Source: Paraoerskovia sediminicola
Lineage (GTDB): Bacteria; Actinomycetota; Actinomycetes; Actinomycetales; Cellulomonadaceae
Direction of reading: 5' to 3'
Assembly: GCF_030296575.1 (NCBI RefSeq)
Contig: NZ_AP027729.1
Location: 2,666,001 to 2,730,000, forward strand
Length of the DNA stretch: 64,000 nucleotides
A program made the translations under genes and the position numbers. Positions 46,604-55,852 of the stretch are shown in pieces (the stretch's first letter is position 1; the number at the start of each line of letters is the position of its first letter). The notes beneath the pieces are model-generated. The model saw nothing but the letters and a program-made list of their open reading frames with translations. It made no database searches and was not told where the DNA came from.

Positions 46604-48028
46604 TCAGATGTCGTAGTAGAGCTCGAACTCGTGGGGGTGCGGGCGCAGACGGATCGGGTCGATCTCGTTGGTGCGCTTGTAGTCGATCCACGTGGAGATG
46701 AGGTCCTCGGTGAAGACGTCACCCTGCGTGAGGAACTCGTGGTCGGCCTCGAGGGAGTCGAGAGCCTCACCCAGCGAGGCGGGCACCTGCTGGATCGCGG
46801 CGTGCTCCTCCGGGGGCAGCTCGTAGAGGTCCTTGTCGACCGGCTCCGGCGGCTCGATGCGGTTCTTGATGCCGTCGATGCCGGCGAGCAGCTGCGCGGC
46901 GAACGCGAGGTACGGGTTCGACGACGGGTCCGGCACGCGGAACTCGACGCGCTTGGCCTTCGGGTTGTCACCGGTGATCGGGATGCGGATGCAGGCCGAG
47001 CGGTTGCGCGCCGAGTAGACGAGGTTGACCGGGGCCTCGTAGCCCGGGACGAGGCGGTGGTAGGAGTTCACCGACGGGTTCGTGAACGCGAGCAGCGACG
47101 GCGCGTGCTTGAGCAGGCCACCGATGTACCAGCGGGCGAGGTCGGAGAGACCGCCGTAGCCCTTCTCGTCGTAGAACAGCGGCTCGCCGTCCTTCCAGAG
47201 CGACTGGTGCGAGTGCATGCCCGAGCCGTTGTCGCCGAAGATCGGCTTCGGCATGAAGGTGACCGACTTGTCGGCCTCCCACGCGGTGTTCTTGATGACG
47301 TACTTGAACTTCATCAGGTCGTCGGCCGCGTGCGTCAGCGTGTTGAAGCGGTAGTTGATCTCCTGCTGGCCGGCGGTGCCCACCTCGTGGTGCGCGCGCT
47401 CGACGTCCAGGCCGACCTGGCCGAGGACGGCGCACATCTCGTCGCGCAGGTCGGCGAAGTGGTCGCTGGGGGAGACGGGGAAGTAGCCGCCCTTGAAGCG
47501 GGTCTTGTAGCCCTTGTTGCCACCCTCCTCGACGGCGCCCGTGTTCCAGGCGGCCTCGACGGAGTCGATGGAGTAGAAGGACTCGTTCTGCGACGTCTTG
47601 AAGCGCACGTCGTCGAAGACGTAGAACTCGGCCTCGGGAGCGAAGAACGCGGTGTCGGCGATGCCGGTCGACTTGAGGTAGGCCTCGGCCTTCATCGCGA
47701 TGTTGCGCGGGTCGCGGGAGTACGCCTCGTCCGTGAACGGGTCGACGATCGAGAAGTTGACCACGAGCGTCTTGCGCTTGCGGTACGGGTCGACGAACGC
47801 GGTCGCGACGTCGGGGATGAGCTTCATGTCGGACTCGTGGATCGCCTGGAAGCCGCGGATCGACGAGCCGTCGAACATCATGCCGTCGGTGAAGGCCGAC
47901 TCCTCGAACTGCGAGATCGGGATGTTGAAGTGCTGCATCACGCCCGGGAGGTCGCAGAACCGTACGTCGACGAACTCGACATCCTCGTTCTTGGTGAAGG
48001 CGATTGCCTCTTCGGCAGAGTTGAACAT
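46604..48028 (-). CDS. glnA: Glutamine synthetase type I (main, adenylylation-controlled)
   Basis: Ammonia assimilation. 474 aa, GSI-beta: [77 protein letters not shown]. The adenylylation site is Tyr402 in [10 protein letters not shown]. The AGGAG site abuts the ATG at 48034 but lies 6 nt from the ATG at 48028, so I take the latter as start. A GlnR-type box (48111-48148) lies 83-120 nt upstream. GlnE at 42079 is the likely modifier. The order glnA1, RDD, DUF4191, lipA, lipB matches M. tuberculosis. Confidence 0.96.
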   Translation of the reverse strand: MFNSAEEAIAFTKNEDVEFVDVRFCDLPGVMQHFNIPISQFEESAFTDGMMFDGSSIRGFQAIHESDMKLIPDVATAFVDPYRKRKTLVVNFSIVDPFTDEAYSRDPRNIAMKAEAYLKSTGIADTAFFAPEAEFYVFDDVRFKTSQNESFYSIDSVEAAWNTGAVEEGGNKGYKTRFKGGYFPVSPSDHFADLRDEMCAVLGQVGLDVERAHHEVGTAGQQEINYRFNTLTHAADDLMKFKYVIKNTAWEADKSVTFMPKPIFGDNGSGMHSHQSLWKDGEPLFYDEKGYGGLSDLARWYIGGLLKHAPSLLAFTNPSVNSYHRLVPGYEAPVNLVYSARNRSACIRIPITGDNPKAKRVEFRVPDPSSNPYLAFAAQLLAGIDGIKNRIEPPEPVDKDLYELPPEEHAAIQQVPASLGEALDSLEADHEFLTQGDVFTEDLISTWIDYKRTNEIDPIRLRPHPHEFELYYDI

Positions 48029-48110
48029 CCACATCTCCTATATCGACGGGTGCCGGTCGTGCGCCGGTCGCGCCCGGTTGACCTGGCCACCTTGAACCTA
48101 GGCCGGGGCG

Positions 48111-48148
48111 GTTTCCCACGCGTGTACCGTTTGTTTCCAGCACGTTAC
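48111..48148 (-). promoter_or_regulatory. GlnR-type binding box upstream of glnA
   Basis: On the minus strand the site reads GTAAC-n6-GAAAC-n6-TACAC-n6-GAAAC, four 5-mers at exact 11-bp spacing. This fits the actinobacterial GlnR consensus (gTnAC-n6-GaAAC repeated), with only the third half-site weak. Its position 83-120 nt before glnA fits nitrogen-dependent control. Confidence 0.75.
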
Positions 48149-48222
48149 GGCACGGCTCGGCATGTGACATTTGTGTCTCACGAGGGGTGTCGGACGGCGT
48201 CCGGTCGCCCCGAGCGTCCCCG

Positions 48223-48228
48223 TATCCT
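48223..48228 (+). promoter_or_regulatory. -10 element of leaderless RDD gene
   Basis: TATCCT lies 6 nt before the GTG at 48235. The open frame begins earlier, so this decides the start of the RDD gene. Confidence 0.6.
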
Positions 48229-48234
48229 GGGTCG

Positions 48235-48747
48235 GTGGCATCCCGCGAAGACCTCGGTTCATGGCTCGAAGGCTCCCCGGCCGGCGGTGGTGAGCACCGC
48301 GGGGCACGGCTCGGCCTCCCGGAGTCCGGTCCTGGATCTCTCGCGAGCGTCGGCGCTCGCGTGGTCGCGCTGCTCGTCGACTGGGTGCTCTCGACCCTGG
48401 TCGCTTACGCCGTCACGGGAGCCCAGGGCTCTCCGCTGGATGTGAACCCCGCCGTCCAGCTCGGCGTCTTCGCCGTGGTCACCTTCGCCCTCGTCGCGAC
48501 CCTCGGGACGACCGTGGGGCACCGGCTGCTCGGCATGCAGGTCCGCCGGCTCGACGCCCGTCGCGGCAGCGGGAGCGGCAACAGCAGCGAAGCCGGTGCC
48601 GGCGCCCGGAGCAGCGCGGTCGGTGCGGTGGCGGCAGCGGTGCGGACCGTGCTGCTGTGCCTCGTGATCCCGGCCGTCGTGTGGGACTCGGACGGCCGCG
48701 GGGTCCACGACCGGGCCGCGGGCACGGTCCTCGTCCGCACCCGCTAG
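48235..48747 (+). CDS. RDD-family membrane protein
   Basis: A 170-aa protein. After a 35-residue hydrophilic N-tail the RDD domain begins ASVGARVVALLVDWVLSTLVAYAV (the R..D pattern in the first helix), followed by VQLGVFAVVTFALVATLGTTVGHRLLGMQV with the family's G..LLG motif. A variable Ser/Gly loop and a last helix (TVLLCLVIPAVVW) end with DGRGVHDRAAGTVLVR. The function is unknown. It corresponds to Rv2219A next to glnA1, and is convergent with the DUF4191 gene 12 nt away. Confidence 0.9.
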   Translation: MASREDLGSWLEGSPAGGGEHRGARLGLPESGPGSLASVGARVVALLVDWVLSTLVAYAVTGAQGSPLDVNPAVQLGVFAVVTFALVATLGTTVGHRLLGMQVRRLDARRGSGSGNSSEAGAGARSSAVGAVAAAVRTVLLCLVIPAVVWDSDGRGVHDRAAGTVLVRTR

Positions 48748-48759
48748 CCGGGTCGTCGG

Positions 48760-49491
48760 TCAGCGACCGCCGCGCATGCCCTTGCGGTCGGGACGCGCGC
48801 GCATCGGGTCGACGCCCTTGGGGATCGGGAGCTTCTTGGCGCCGAGCGCCTTGAGCCGCTTGAGGATCTCGGCGACCTCGGGCTTCGTGAGCGACGGCTT
48901 GAGCTTCTGGACCCGGCGGGCCACCTTGGGCAGCGGCACCTGGCCCTCGCCGTTGCCGCACTGGATCACGGTGACGGGGACGTTCGGGAGCACGCGGTTG
49001 ATGCGGCGCTGCTCCGCGTCGACGAGCTTCTTCACGCGGGTGCTGGGGCCCTCGGTGACGAGGACGATCCCGTGGCGCCCGACGCCGCGGAACACGGCGT
49101 CCTTGGTGCGGGGATCGAACTCGACGGGCTCCTCGTCGAACGTCCAGCCGCGACGGATCGTGCCGAGCGCCGAGCGCGCGGCCCCGGGCTGGCCCTCGAT
49201 GCGGGTGTACGCGGCGCGCTCGGCCCGCCGGGTGAGGACGAACATCGCGCCGAGGAGCGCGAACGGCACGCCGACGACCAGCATGTACACCGGGTGGCCC
49301 CAGAGCACACCGATGATCGCCGCGAGGGCGATGATGCCGGCAGCGGTCGCCGCCATGACCCACGTGACGTTCGGGTCCTGCTCACGGGTCATCTTGTAGG
49401 CGGCCCACACCTGGTGGTACCAGCGCTGCTTCTTGACCTTCTTCGGCTTCGCGTCGCCGGACGCGGTGGTGTCCTTGTTCTTACGGGCCAT
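48760..49491 (-). CDS. DUF4191 family membrane protein
   Basis: A 243-aa protein of the actinobacterial DUF4191 family (Rv2219 type). A Lys-rich N-tail (KPKKVKKQRWYHQVWAAYKMTREQDP) leads into two membrane helices (WVMAATAAGIIALAAIIGVLW; VYMLVVGVPFALLGAMFVL), then a soluble domain with RGVGRHGIVLVTEGPSTRVKKLVDAEQRRINRV and a very basic C-tail. TAGACT lies exactly 7 nt before the ATG (leaderless). The function is unknown; it lies just downstream of lipA on the same strand. Confidence 0.9.
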   Translation of the reverse strand: MARKNKDTTASGDAKPKKVKKQRWYHQVWAAYKMTREQDPNVTWVMAATAAGIIALAAIIGVLWGHPVYMLVVGVPFALLGAMFVLTRRAERAAYTRIEGQPGAARSALGTIRRGWTFDEEPVEFDPRTKDAVFRGVGRHGIVLVTEGPSTRVKKLVDAEQRRINRVLPNVPVTVIQCGNGEGQVPLPKVARRVQKLKPSLTKPEVAEILKRLKALGAKKLPIPKGVDPMRARPDRKGMRGGR

Positions 49492-49535
49492 GGCTCAGAG
49501 TCTAGTCGGGCGCGACGGCGTGTCCGTACGGGTGC

Positions 49536-50543
49536 TCAGGCGCGCGGGGCGAGCAGGCTCGACGCCTCCTGGCGCGCCGTCATCGGCTCGGTGAGGTGGG
49601 CGAGCGCCTCGGGGACCGGGCGGCCCTTGCTGCTCATCGCCTGACCCCACAGACGACCGGCCCGGTAGGAGGAACGGACGAGCGGCCCGGCCATCACGCC
49701 GAGGAACCCGATGCGCTCGGCCTCCTCGGAGAGCTCGACGAACTCCTCGGGTCGCACCCAGCGGTCCACCGGGTGGTGGCGCACCGACGGTCGCAGGTAC
49801 TGCGTGATCGTCAGCAGGTCGCAGCCCGCGTCGTGCAGGTCCTGGAGCGCGGCCTTGACCTCGTCCATCGTCTCGCCCATCCCGAGGATCAGGTTCGACT
49901 TGGTCACGAGCCCGGCGTCGCGGGCGCTGGTGAGCACCGACAGCGAGCGCTCGTAGCGGAACGCGGGGCGGATCTGCTTGAAGAGCCGCGGCACGGTCTC
50001 GACGTTGTGGGCCATGACCTCGGGCCGCGAGGCGTTGACCTCGTCGAGGAGCTCCGGGATCGCGTTGAAGTCGGGGATCAGCAGCTCGACGCCGGTGCCG
50101 GGGTTCATGGCGTGGATCTGCCGGACCGTCTCCGCGTAGAGCCACGCGCCGCCGTCCGCCAGGTCATCGCGCGCGACGCCGGTGACCGTCGAGTACTTGA
50201 GGCCCATCTGCTGGACGGACTCCGCGACGCGACGGGGCTCGTCGCGGTCCAGGTCCGCCGGCTTGCCGGTGTCGATCTGGCAGAAGTCGCAGCGGCGCGT
50301 GCACTGGCTGCCGCCGATGAGGAACGTCGCCTCGCGGTCTTCCCAGCACTCGAAGATGTTGGGGCACCCGGCCTCCTCGCACACCGTGTGCAGGCCGCCG
50401 GACTTCACGAGCCCCTTGAGCTCCGAGTACTCGGGACCCATCGTGGCCTTGGTCTTGATCCACGACGGCTTCTTCTCGATCGGCGTCTCGGAGTTGCGCG
50501 CCTCCACGCGCAGCATCCGGCGGCCTTCGGGGGCGATCGTCAC
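49536..50543 (-). CDS. lipA: Lipoyl synthase
   Basis: A radical-SAM enzyme inserting two sulfurs into octanoyl groups on lipoyl domains. 335 aa. The auxiliary cluster is Cys55, Cys60, Cys66 ([12 protein letters not shown]); the radical-SAM cluster is Cys81, Cys85, Cys88 (CTRRCDFC). The C-terminal RSSY motif (VRSSYRAG) ligates the auxiliary cluster through Ser. A GGGAG site precedes the GTG start. It is separated from lipB by an MFS gene, an unusual arrangement. Its substrates include SucB encoded at 59573. Confidence 0.96.
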   Translation of the reverse strand: MTIAPEGRRMLRVEARNSETPIEKKPSWIKTKATMGPEYSELKGLVKSGGLHTVCEEAGCPNIFECWEDREATFLIGGSQCTRRCDFCQIDTGKPADLDRDEPRRVAESVQQMGLKYSTVTGVARDDLADGGAWLYAETVRQIHAMNPGTGVELLIPDFNAIPELLDEVNASRPEVMAHNVETVPRLFKQIRPAFRYERSLSVLTSARDAGLVTKSNLILGMGETMDEVKAALQDLHDAGCDLLTITQYLRPSVRHHPVDRWVRPEEFVELSEEAERIGFLGVMAGPLVRSSYRAGRLWGQAMSSKGRPVPEALAHLTEPMTARQEASSLLAPRA

Positions 50544-50597
50544 GCGGGGACTCCCTGCGGGTGGACGGCGGTGTTCCTCGCCAGACTACGCCAGCAC

Positions 50598-51973
50598 CTA
50601 CCGGGGGACGGGTTCTGCCCAGGGGTCCCGGTGTGAGGTCGACGACACCCCGGCCACGAGCAGCACCAGGGCAGCGGCGACGGGGACGGCGAAGGCGGGG
50701 ACCGTGCCGGCGGACTCCGCGAGCGCACCCCCGACCGACGACCCGATCGCGATGCCGACGACCGAGGCGCTGGCGAGGGCCGTCATCGTCGCGCCGCTGC
50801 GGGCGACGGGCGCCGCTTCGCCGCCGACGGAGAAGATCGTCACCATGATCGGCCCGACGAAGAGCCCGGTCGCCAGCATCGCGACGACCAGCCCTGCGGT
50901 GCCCGCGCCGGCCAGCACCGTGACGAGCATCCCCGACGTGGTGAGCAGGAGCCCCGCCGAGAAGGCGATCCACCGGCTGCGCAGGGTCCAGCGGGCGGGG
51001 AGCAGGATCACGCAGAGCGCGGTGACGGCCGAGCTCAGGGCCATCGTCGCGTAGACGACCCCGGCCTGGTCGGGGGAGCCGGCGTCCCGCACGAACGCGG
51101 AGACCGCGGTCTGGGTGCCGCCGAACAGCATCCCCATCCCGAGCATCCCCGTCACCGGTGCGGCGACCCGCAGGAGGAGACCCAGGAAACCGTGGCCGTC
51201 CGTGCCGGACGGCGTGGCGCGGCTCGGCGACCCGGTCGTCGCGGTCCCGGAGCGGGTCGCGGCGGCGGGTTCGACCGTCCGTGCGGGGCTCGCGGTGGGG
51301 TGCAGAGCGAAGGCGAGCCCGAAGACCAGGCTCACGCAGGCCGCGCCCACGAGCGCGACCTGGGGGCTCAGTGCGGCCGAGACGATGCCGACGAGGGCGG
51401 GCCCGGCGACGAAGCTGATCTCGTCGGCGGTGCTCTCGTAGCTCATGGACGCCGCTCGCACACGCGGGGCGTCGTCCGTGAGTCCCAGCCACCGGCCGCG
51501 CGCGAGCGGGCCGACCTGCGGGGCCAGCGCCCCGGTGAGTGCGCTGAGCGCGACCAGCGCTGCGGTCGGGAGGCCGGCCGTCGCGCCGGCGACGAGCCCG
51601 ACCAGAGCGAGGGCCTGGACGGGGACCACGACGAGCAGGACGGGGCGCTGACCGAACCGGTCGGCGAGGGATCCCTGCGTGGGTCCGCCGACGGCGGTGC
51701 CGATCGCTCCCGCTCCGCTGACGAGGCCCGCGACGGCGAGGGAGCCGGTCGTGTGGCTGACGAGGAGCAACGTCCCGATCGTGAGCATCGAGAACGGGAG
51801 GCGCGCGAGCAGCGCGATCGGGAGGAACGCTCGGCCGGCGAGGGAAGGGAGCTCTCGGTAGGCGCGCCAGGCGCTCGACTGCGGGGCAGCGAGGGCTGCT
51901 GGGGCGGGGGAGCGGCCGGTGCGGCTCGGGTATCCGAAGGCGCGTCAGGGCGCGGCGTGGTGGGGGCTGTCAT
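50598..51973 (-). CDS. MFS transporter between lipB and lipA (frameshift near 51901-51910)
   Basis: A major-facilitator exporter of about 459 aa, 12 membrane helices. The MFS loop motif appears as GSLADRFGQRPVLLV after helix 2. A central hydrophilic loop follows helix 6 (PARTVEPAAATRSG). The frame from an ATG at 51973 (Pro/Ala-rich tail) is shifted by one missing base in the G runs 51901-51910; repair joins to LAAPQSSAWRAYRELPSLAGRAFLPIALLARLPFSM. Without repair the first helix is truncated. A GGAG site precedes the ATG. The substrate is unknown, and no relation to lipoate is shown. Confidence 0.85.
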
Positions 51974-52053
51974 GCGGGTGGACTCCGTCCAGGGGTGCGG
52001 CGAGGCACGTACCGACCCACCCGATCTCCGGTACGAACGCAGTTCCCTGCGGC

Positions 52054-52740
52054 CTACCCTAGCGCCGCACCGGCCCGCGCGGCAGGGTCGGCGGTGGTGG
52101 TGTCCGCCACCTCGGGGAGCCACCGCCGCAGGGCGGCGGTCAGCAAGGGCTCGACCTCCGCGAGCGTCACGTCGCGCCCGGTCTCGGCGCTCAGCGAGGT
52201 GACGTCCGCGTCGCTGATGCCGCAGGGCACGATCGCCCCGAACCGGCCCAGGTCCGGGTCGCAGTTCAGCGCGAGGCCGTGCATGGTCACGCCGCGGGCC
52301 ACCCGGACGCCGATCGCGCACACCTTGCGCTCGCGGCGCGTGGCGTCGCCGGCGATCCAGACGCCGCTGCGACCCTCGACGCGGCCCGCCACGACCCCGA
52401 GCGCCTCGCACACGTCGATCACGGCCTGCTCGAGCACCCGGACGTACGCGACGACGTCCACCGGCTCGCGGAGCGGGACGATCGGGTAGGCGACGAGCTG
52501 GCCGGGGCCGTGCCAGGTGATCTTGCCGCCGCGGTCGACGTCCACGACGGGTGTGCCGTCGACGGGACGTTCCGAGCGGTTGGTCCGGCGCCCGGCGGTG
52601 TACACGCTGGGGTGCTCGACGAGGAGCACGGTCGGCGGGGCCGTGCCCTCGACGACCGCCGCGTGCAGGGAGCGCTGCGTCGCCCAGGTGGCCTCGTAGT
52701 CGGCCAGGCCCGCGGCGGCGTCGAGCGGGCGGATCTCCAT
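52054..52740 (-). CDS. lipB: Octanoyltransferase
   Basis: Transfers octanoyl from octanoyl-ACP to lipoyl domains. 228 aa: [34 protein letters not shown], and the catalytic pair Lys139 ([10 protein letters not shown]) and Cys173 (AIVPCGISD), spaced as in M. tuberculosis LipB. TAACCT lies 6 nt before the ATG (leaderless), and its TAA is the stop codon of the upstream marR gene. The ACP substrate is made at 18391 and LipA acts next. Confidence 0.96.
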   Translation of the reverse strand: MEIRPLDAAAGLADYEATWATQRSLHAAVVEGTAPPTVLLVEHPSVYTAGRRTNRSERPVDGTPVVDVDRGGKITWHGPGQLVAYPIVPLREPVDVVAYVRVLEQAVIDVCEALGVVAGRVEGRSGVWIAGDATRRERKVCAIGVRVARGVTMHGLALNCDPDLGRFGAIVPCGISDADVTSLSAETGRDVTLAEVEPLLTAALRRWLPEVADTTTADPAARAGAALG

Positions 52741-52749
52741 GAGGGCAGG

Positions 52750-53337
52750 TTAGCCCTGCTGGGCGCGGACCATGGCGAGGAGCAGCTCGCGCAGCGTCAC
52801 GATCTGGTCGGCGGAGAGTCCGCGGGTCGCGACCTCCTCGCCGCGGCGAGGATCGGCAGCGGCGAACGCTGCAGCTCGGCCTTCCGCCGTGATGTCCACC
52901 ATGCGACGACGCCGGTCGTGCGGGTCGGTGCCGCGCACGACGTGCCCGTTGCGCTCGAGCCGGTCGACGATGCGGCTCATGGTCTGCTCGGTGACACCGT
53001 TCTCGGCGGCCAGCGCGCGCTGCGGCCGGGCACCGCCGAGCAGGTGCAGGAGAACGGGCATGGAGGCGTGGTTCAGGTCCCACCCACTGAGATGACTGTT
53101 CCACTCGCGCTCAAGATTCCGGGCCACGGAGGACAGGAGGCGGCCGGTGGGCCACTGCTCGGGGTCGTCGCTGTCGTAGTCGCGGCTCGCGAACTGCGTC
53201 GGCTGGTCGTGCGGGGCGTCCGGGCCTGTCGAGCGTGCCGACCGGGGATGGTCGCCGGGGGTGCCGGGGCGAGAACTGCCGACGTTCCTGCTGGTCACGG
53301 GCACGGCGGAGGGTTGCGGTGATGCGTCGTCGGGCAT
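52750..53337 (-). CDS. MarR-family transcriptional regulator
   Basis: A 195-aa protein. A 60-residue disordered N-tail precedes the winged helix: WDLNHASMPVLLHLLGGARPQRALAAENGVTEQTMSRIVDRLERNGHVVRGTDPHDRRRRMVDITAEGRA. The recognition helix is in TEQTMSRIVDRL and the wing in DPHDRRRR. A GGAGAGGG site precedes the ATG at 53337. It is divergent from an MMPL transporter whose start region carries a perfect 14-bp palindrome, so I infer that it represses that transporter and probably itself. The stop codon is shared with the lipB -10 element. Confidence 0.92.
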   Translation of the reverse strand: MPDDASPQPSAVPVTSRNVGSSRPGTPGDHPRSARSTGPDAPHDQPTQFASRDYDSDDPEQWPTGRLLSSVARNLEREWNSHLSGWDLNHASMPVLLHLLGGARPQRALAAENGVTEQTMSRIVDRLERNGHVVRGTDPHDRRRRMVDITAEGRAAAFAAADPRRGEEVATRGLSADQIVTLRELLLAMVRAQQG

Positions 53338-53446
53338 GGTCGTCCCTCTCCTTCCGTGGTCGGTCCGTCGGTCGATCTCGACCTCGGGCCCTGGCCGGCG
53401 CGGGTGCCGTCCCGTTTGCGCCGGGAACCATCCTCGCACCACAATG

Positions 53447-53460
53447 CTCAGCATGCTGAG
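53447..53460. promoter_or_regulatory. Candidate MarR operator over the MMPL start
   Basis: CTCAGCATGCTGAG is a perfect palindrome. It spans the sequence between a CACAAT -10 element (53440-53445, 18 nt from a TTGCGC -35) and the ATG at 53453, which is inside the palindrome. Binding would block both transcription start and the first codon. Confidence 0.75.
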
Positions 53461-55852
53461 TAAAAGATGGGGCGGAGTTCTCCGCGGCCTGGTCATTCTT
53501 GCAGTTCTCGGGATCTGGCTCGCCGTCGGGGGGATAGGCGGTCAGGCCCAGGGGCAGCTGAGCTCGGTCCAGACGAACGACGCCGCCGCGTTCCTGCCGG
53601 AGACCGCCGAGTCCACGCTCGCCGGCGAGGCGGGCCGTGAGTTCGTCGACTCGGAGTCCCTGCCCGCCCTCGTCGTGTCCGAGGCGCCGGACGGCGGGGC
53701 GCTGGGCGAGCAGCAGATCGGCGCCCTGCAGGGATGGGCGCAGGGCATCGGGGACCTCCCGCTCGAGGGCGCCGAGGAGGCCGACCCCCAGGTGGTGGGG
53801 GACGTGCTCACCACGGACCCGGTCGTCATCCCCTCCGAGGACGGCGAGGCCGGCCTGGTCGTGGTGTCCCTCGACGCGGCCGTCGCTTCCGACACGTTCG
53901 GCGCCGACGAGGAGAGCATCAGCAACGCCGTCGTGGACGCGCTGCGCGTGGCCTCCGGCGACCTCGAGGACGCCGGACTCGAGGTCTGGGTCACGGGTCC
54001 CGCAGGGTTCGTCGCCGACCTGGTCACCGCGTTCGGCGGCATCGACACCGTCCTGCTCCTCGTCGCCCTCGGTGCTGTCCTCGTGATCCTCGCGTTCGTC
54101 TATCGCTCACCGATCCTCCCGTTCATGGTCATCCTGACCGCCGTGTTCGGCCTCAGCCTCGCCGGGCTCGTCGTCTACAACCTCGCCGACGCGGGCACGA
54201 TCACGCTCGACGGACAGGCCCAGGGGATCCTCTCGATCCTCGTCGTCGGCGCCGCGGTCGACTACTCGCTCCTGATCGTCGCGAGATACCGCGAAGAGCT
54301 GCTCCACGTCCGCAGCACGTTCACCGCTCTGCGCCGCGCCGTCCGCGCGTCGATCGAACCCATCGCGGCGAGCGCCGGGACCGTGATCGCCGGTCTGCTG
54401 TGCCTCCTGCTGTCGGAGCTCGGGTCCAACCGCTCGCTGGGCCCGGTCGCCTCGATCGGGATCGTCGCCGCGTTCCTGTCGGCCCTCACGTTCCTGCCCG
54501 CGCTGCTCGTGATCGCGGGGCAGCGCTCGCGTGCGCTGTTCTGGCCGAAGATGCCGAAGTTCTCGGGCGAGCTGTCGGACGACGACGCGGCGGCCGACGT
54601 CGTCGCCGCGCCCGCCGAGGGTCCCCGCCACCTGGAGGGGACCGAGGCGCCCGAGGGCACCGGCTCAGGTGCAGTCTCGGTTGCCGGTCGGGGTGCCGAC
54701 GAGGGCTCAGCCGTGGACGGTCGGCGGGACGGCCACGCCCGGCCTACCGGTGCGGGACCCGACGACCGCGCGGTCGCGGTGGACGTCGAGGGTCACGGCG
54801 TCTGGTCCAAGGTGGCGTCGTTCGTCGGTCGACACGACCGCGCGGTGTGGATCGTGACAGCGGTCGTCCTCGCCGGCTGCGCCGCGTTCGTCCCGACCCT
54901 GGACGCGTCCGGGACCGGAGACTCCGACGTCTTCCTGACCCAGGTGGACTCCGTGGACGGCGAGGAGGTGCTGTCGGAGCACTACGAGGGGGTCTCGGCG
55001 CAGCCGGCGATCGTCATCGCGCCCGAGGGTGACCTGGACGACGTCGTCGCCGCCGCGGAGGGCACGGACGGGATCGCCTCGGTCACGCCGGTCGTCGAGG
55101 GCGCCTCCGGGGCGCCCGGGGCACCGGCGGACGGTCCTCCGCTCGTCGTCGACGGCCAGGTGAGGATCGACGTGGCGACGAGTGCGCCGTCCGACTCCCA
55201 GGAGGCCGTCGAGACGGTCTCCGAGCTCCGGGACTCCGTGCACGAGGTCTCGCCCGAGACGCTCGTCGGCGGGGCGGCGGCGGAACGCCTCGACACCCAG
55301 GAGGCCGGGATCCGCGACCTGCGCGTGATCGTCCCCGTCGTCCTGATCGTGATCCTGCTCATCCTCATGCTGCTGCTGCGGTCCGTGCTCGCCGCGGTGC
55401 TGCTGATCGTCGCCAACGTGCTCTCGTTCGGAGCAGCGCTCGGGGTCTCGGCGCTCGTGTTCAACCACGTGCTCGACTTCCCGGGCGCCGACCCCTCGGT
55501 ACCGCTGTTCGCGTTCTGCTTCCTCGTCGCGCTGGGGGTCGACTACTCGATCTTCCTCATGACGCGGGTGCGGGAGGAGACCCTGCGGATCGGAGCGCGT
55601 CCGGGCGTCCTGCGGGCGCTCGCGATCACGGGCTCGGTCATCACCTCTGCCGGCGTCGTGCTCGCTGCGACGTTCGCCGCGCTCGGTGTGATCCCGCTGC
55701 TGTTCCTCGCCCAGCTCGCGTTCATCGTGTCGTTCGGCGTGCTGCTCGACACCCTGGTCGTCCGGAGCCTGCTGGTGCCGGCGCTGGTGCACGATCTCGG
55801 CCGTCGGACCTGGTGGCCGAGCAAGATCGCGCGTGGTGAGATCGGGGCATGA
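53453..55852 (+). CDS. MMPL/RND-type membrane transporter
   Basis: A 799-aa member of the MMPL group (RND superfamily) with two repeats. Each has one helix, a large extracytoplasmic domain and five helices. The first half has the GGIDTVLLLVALGAVLVILAFVYRSPI helix and VVGAAVDYSLLIVARYREEL; the second has LIVILLILMLLLRS and LVALGVDYSIFLMTRVREE. The two Asp-Tyr sites (VDYS) are the proton-relay positions. A disordered cytoplasmic linker (about 370-450) joins the halves. I take the ATG at 53453, 7 nt after CACAAT; the ATG at 53444 is the alternative. The substrate, lipid or drug, is unknown. It overlaps the next gene by ATGA. Confidence 0.92.
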   Translation: MLSKRWGGVLRGLVILAVLGIWLAVGGIGGQAQGQLSSVQTNDAAAFLPETAESTLAGEAGREFVDSESLPALVVSEAPDGGALGEQQIGALQGWAQGIGDLPLEGAEEADPQVVGDVLTTDPVVIPSEDGEAGLVVVSLDAAVASDTFGADEESISNAVVDALRVASGDLEDAGLEVWVTGPAGFVADLVTAFGGIDTVLLLVALGAVLVILAFVYRSPILPFMVILTAVFGLSLAGLVVYNLADAGTITLDGQAQGILSILVVGAAVDYSLLIVARYREELLHVRSTFTALRRAVRASIEPIAASAGTVIAGLLCLLLSELGSNRSLGPVASIGIVAAFLSALTFLPALLVIAGQRSRALFWPKMPKFSGELSDDDAAADVVAAPAEGPRHLEGTEAPEGTGSGAVSVAGRGADEGSAVDGRRDGHARPTGAGPDDRAVAVDVEGHGVWSKVASFVGRHDRAVWIVTAVVLAGCAAFVPTLDASGTGDSDVFLTQVDSVDGEEVLSEHYEGVSAQPAIVIAPEGDLDDVVAAAEGTDGIASVTPVVEGASGAPGAPADGPPLVVDGQVRIDVATSAPSDSQEAVETVSELRDSVHEVSPETLVGGAAAERLDTQEAGIRDLRVIVPVVLIVILLILMLLLRSVLAAVLLIVANVLSFGAALGVSALVFNHVLDFPGADPSVPLFAFCFLVALGVDYSIFLMTRVREETLRIGARPGVLRALAITGSVITSAGVVLAATFAALGVIPLLFLAQLAFIVSFGVLLDTLVVRSLLVPALVHDLGRRTWWPSKIARGEIGA

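Noticed and set aside
46481-48234. A riboswitch or glutamine-sensing leader at glnA1
   Set aside because: The upstream region shows a GlnR-type box and a short leader with a ribosome binding site, but no recognisable aptamer structure.
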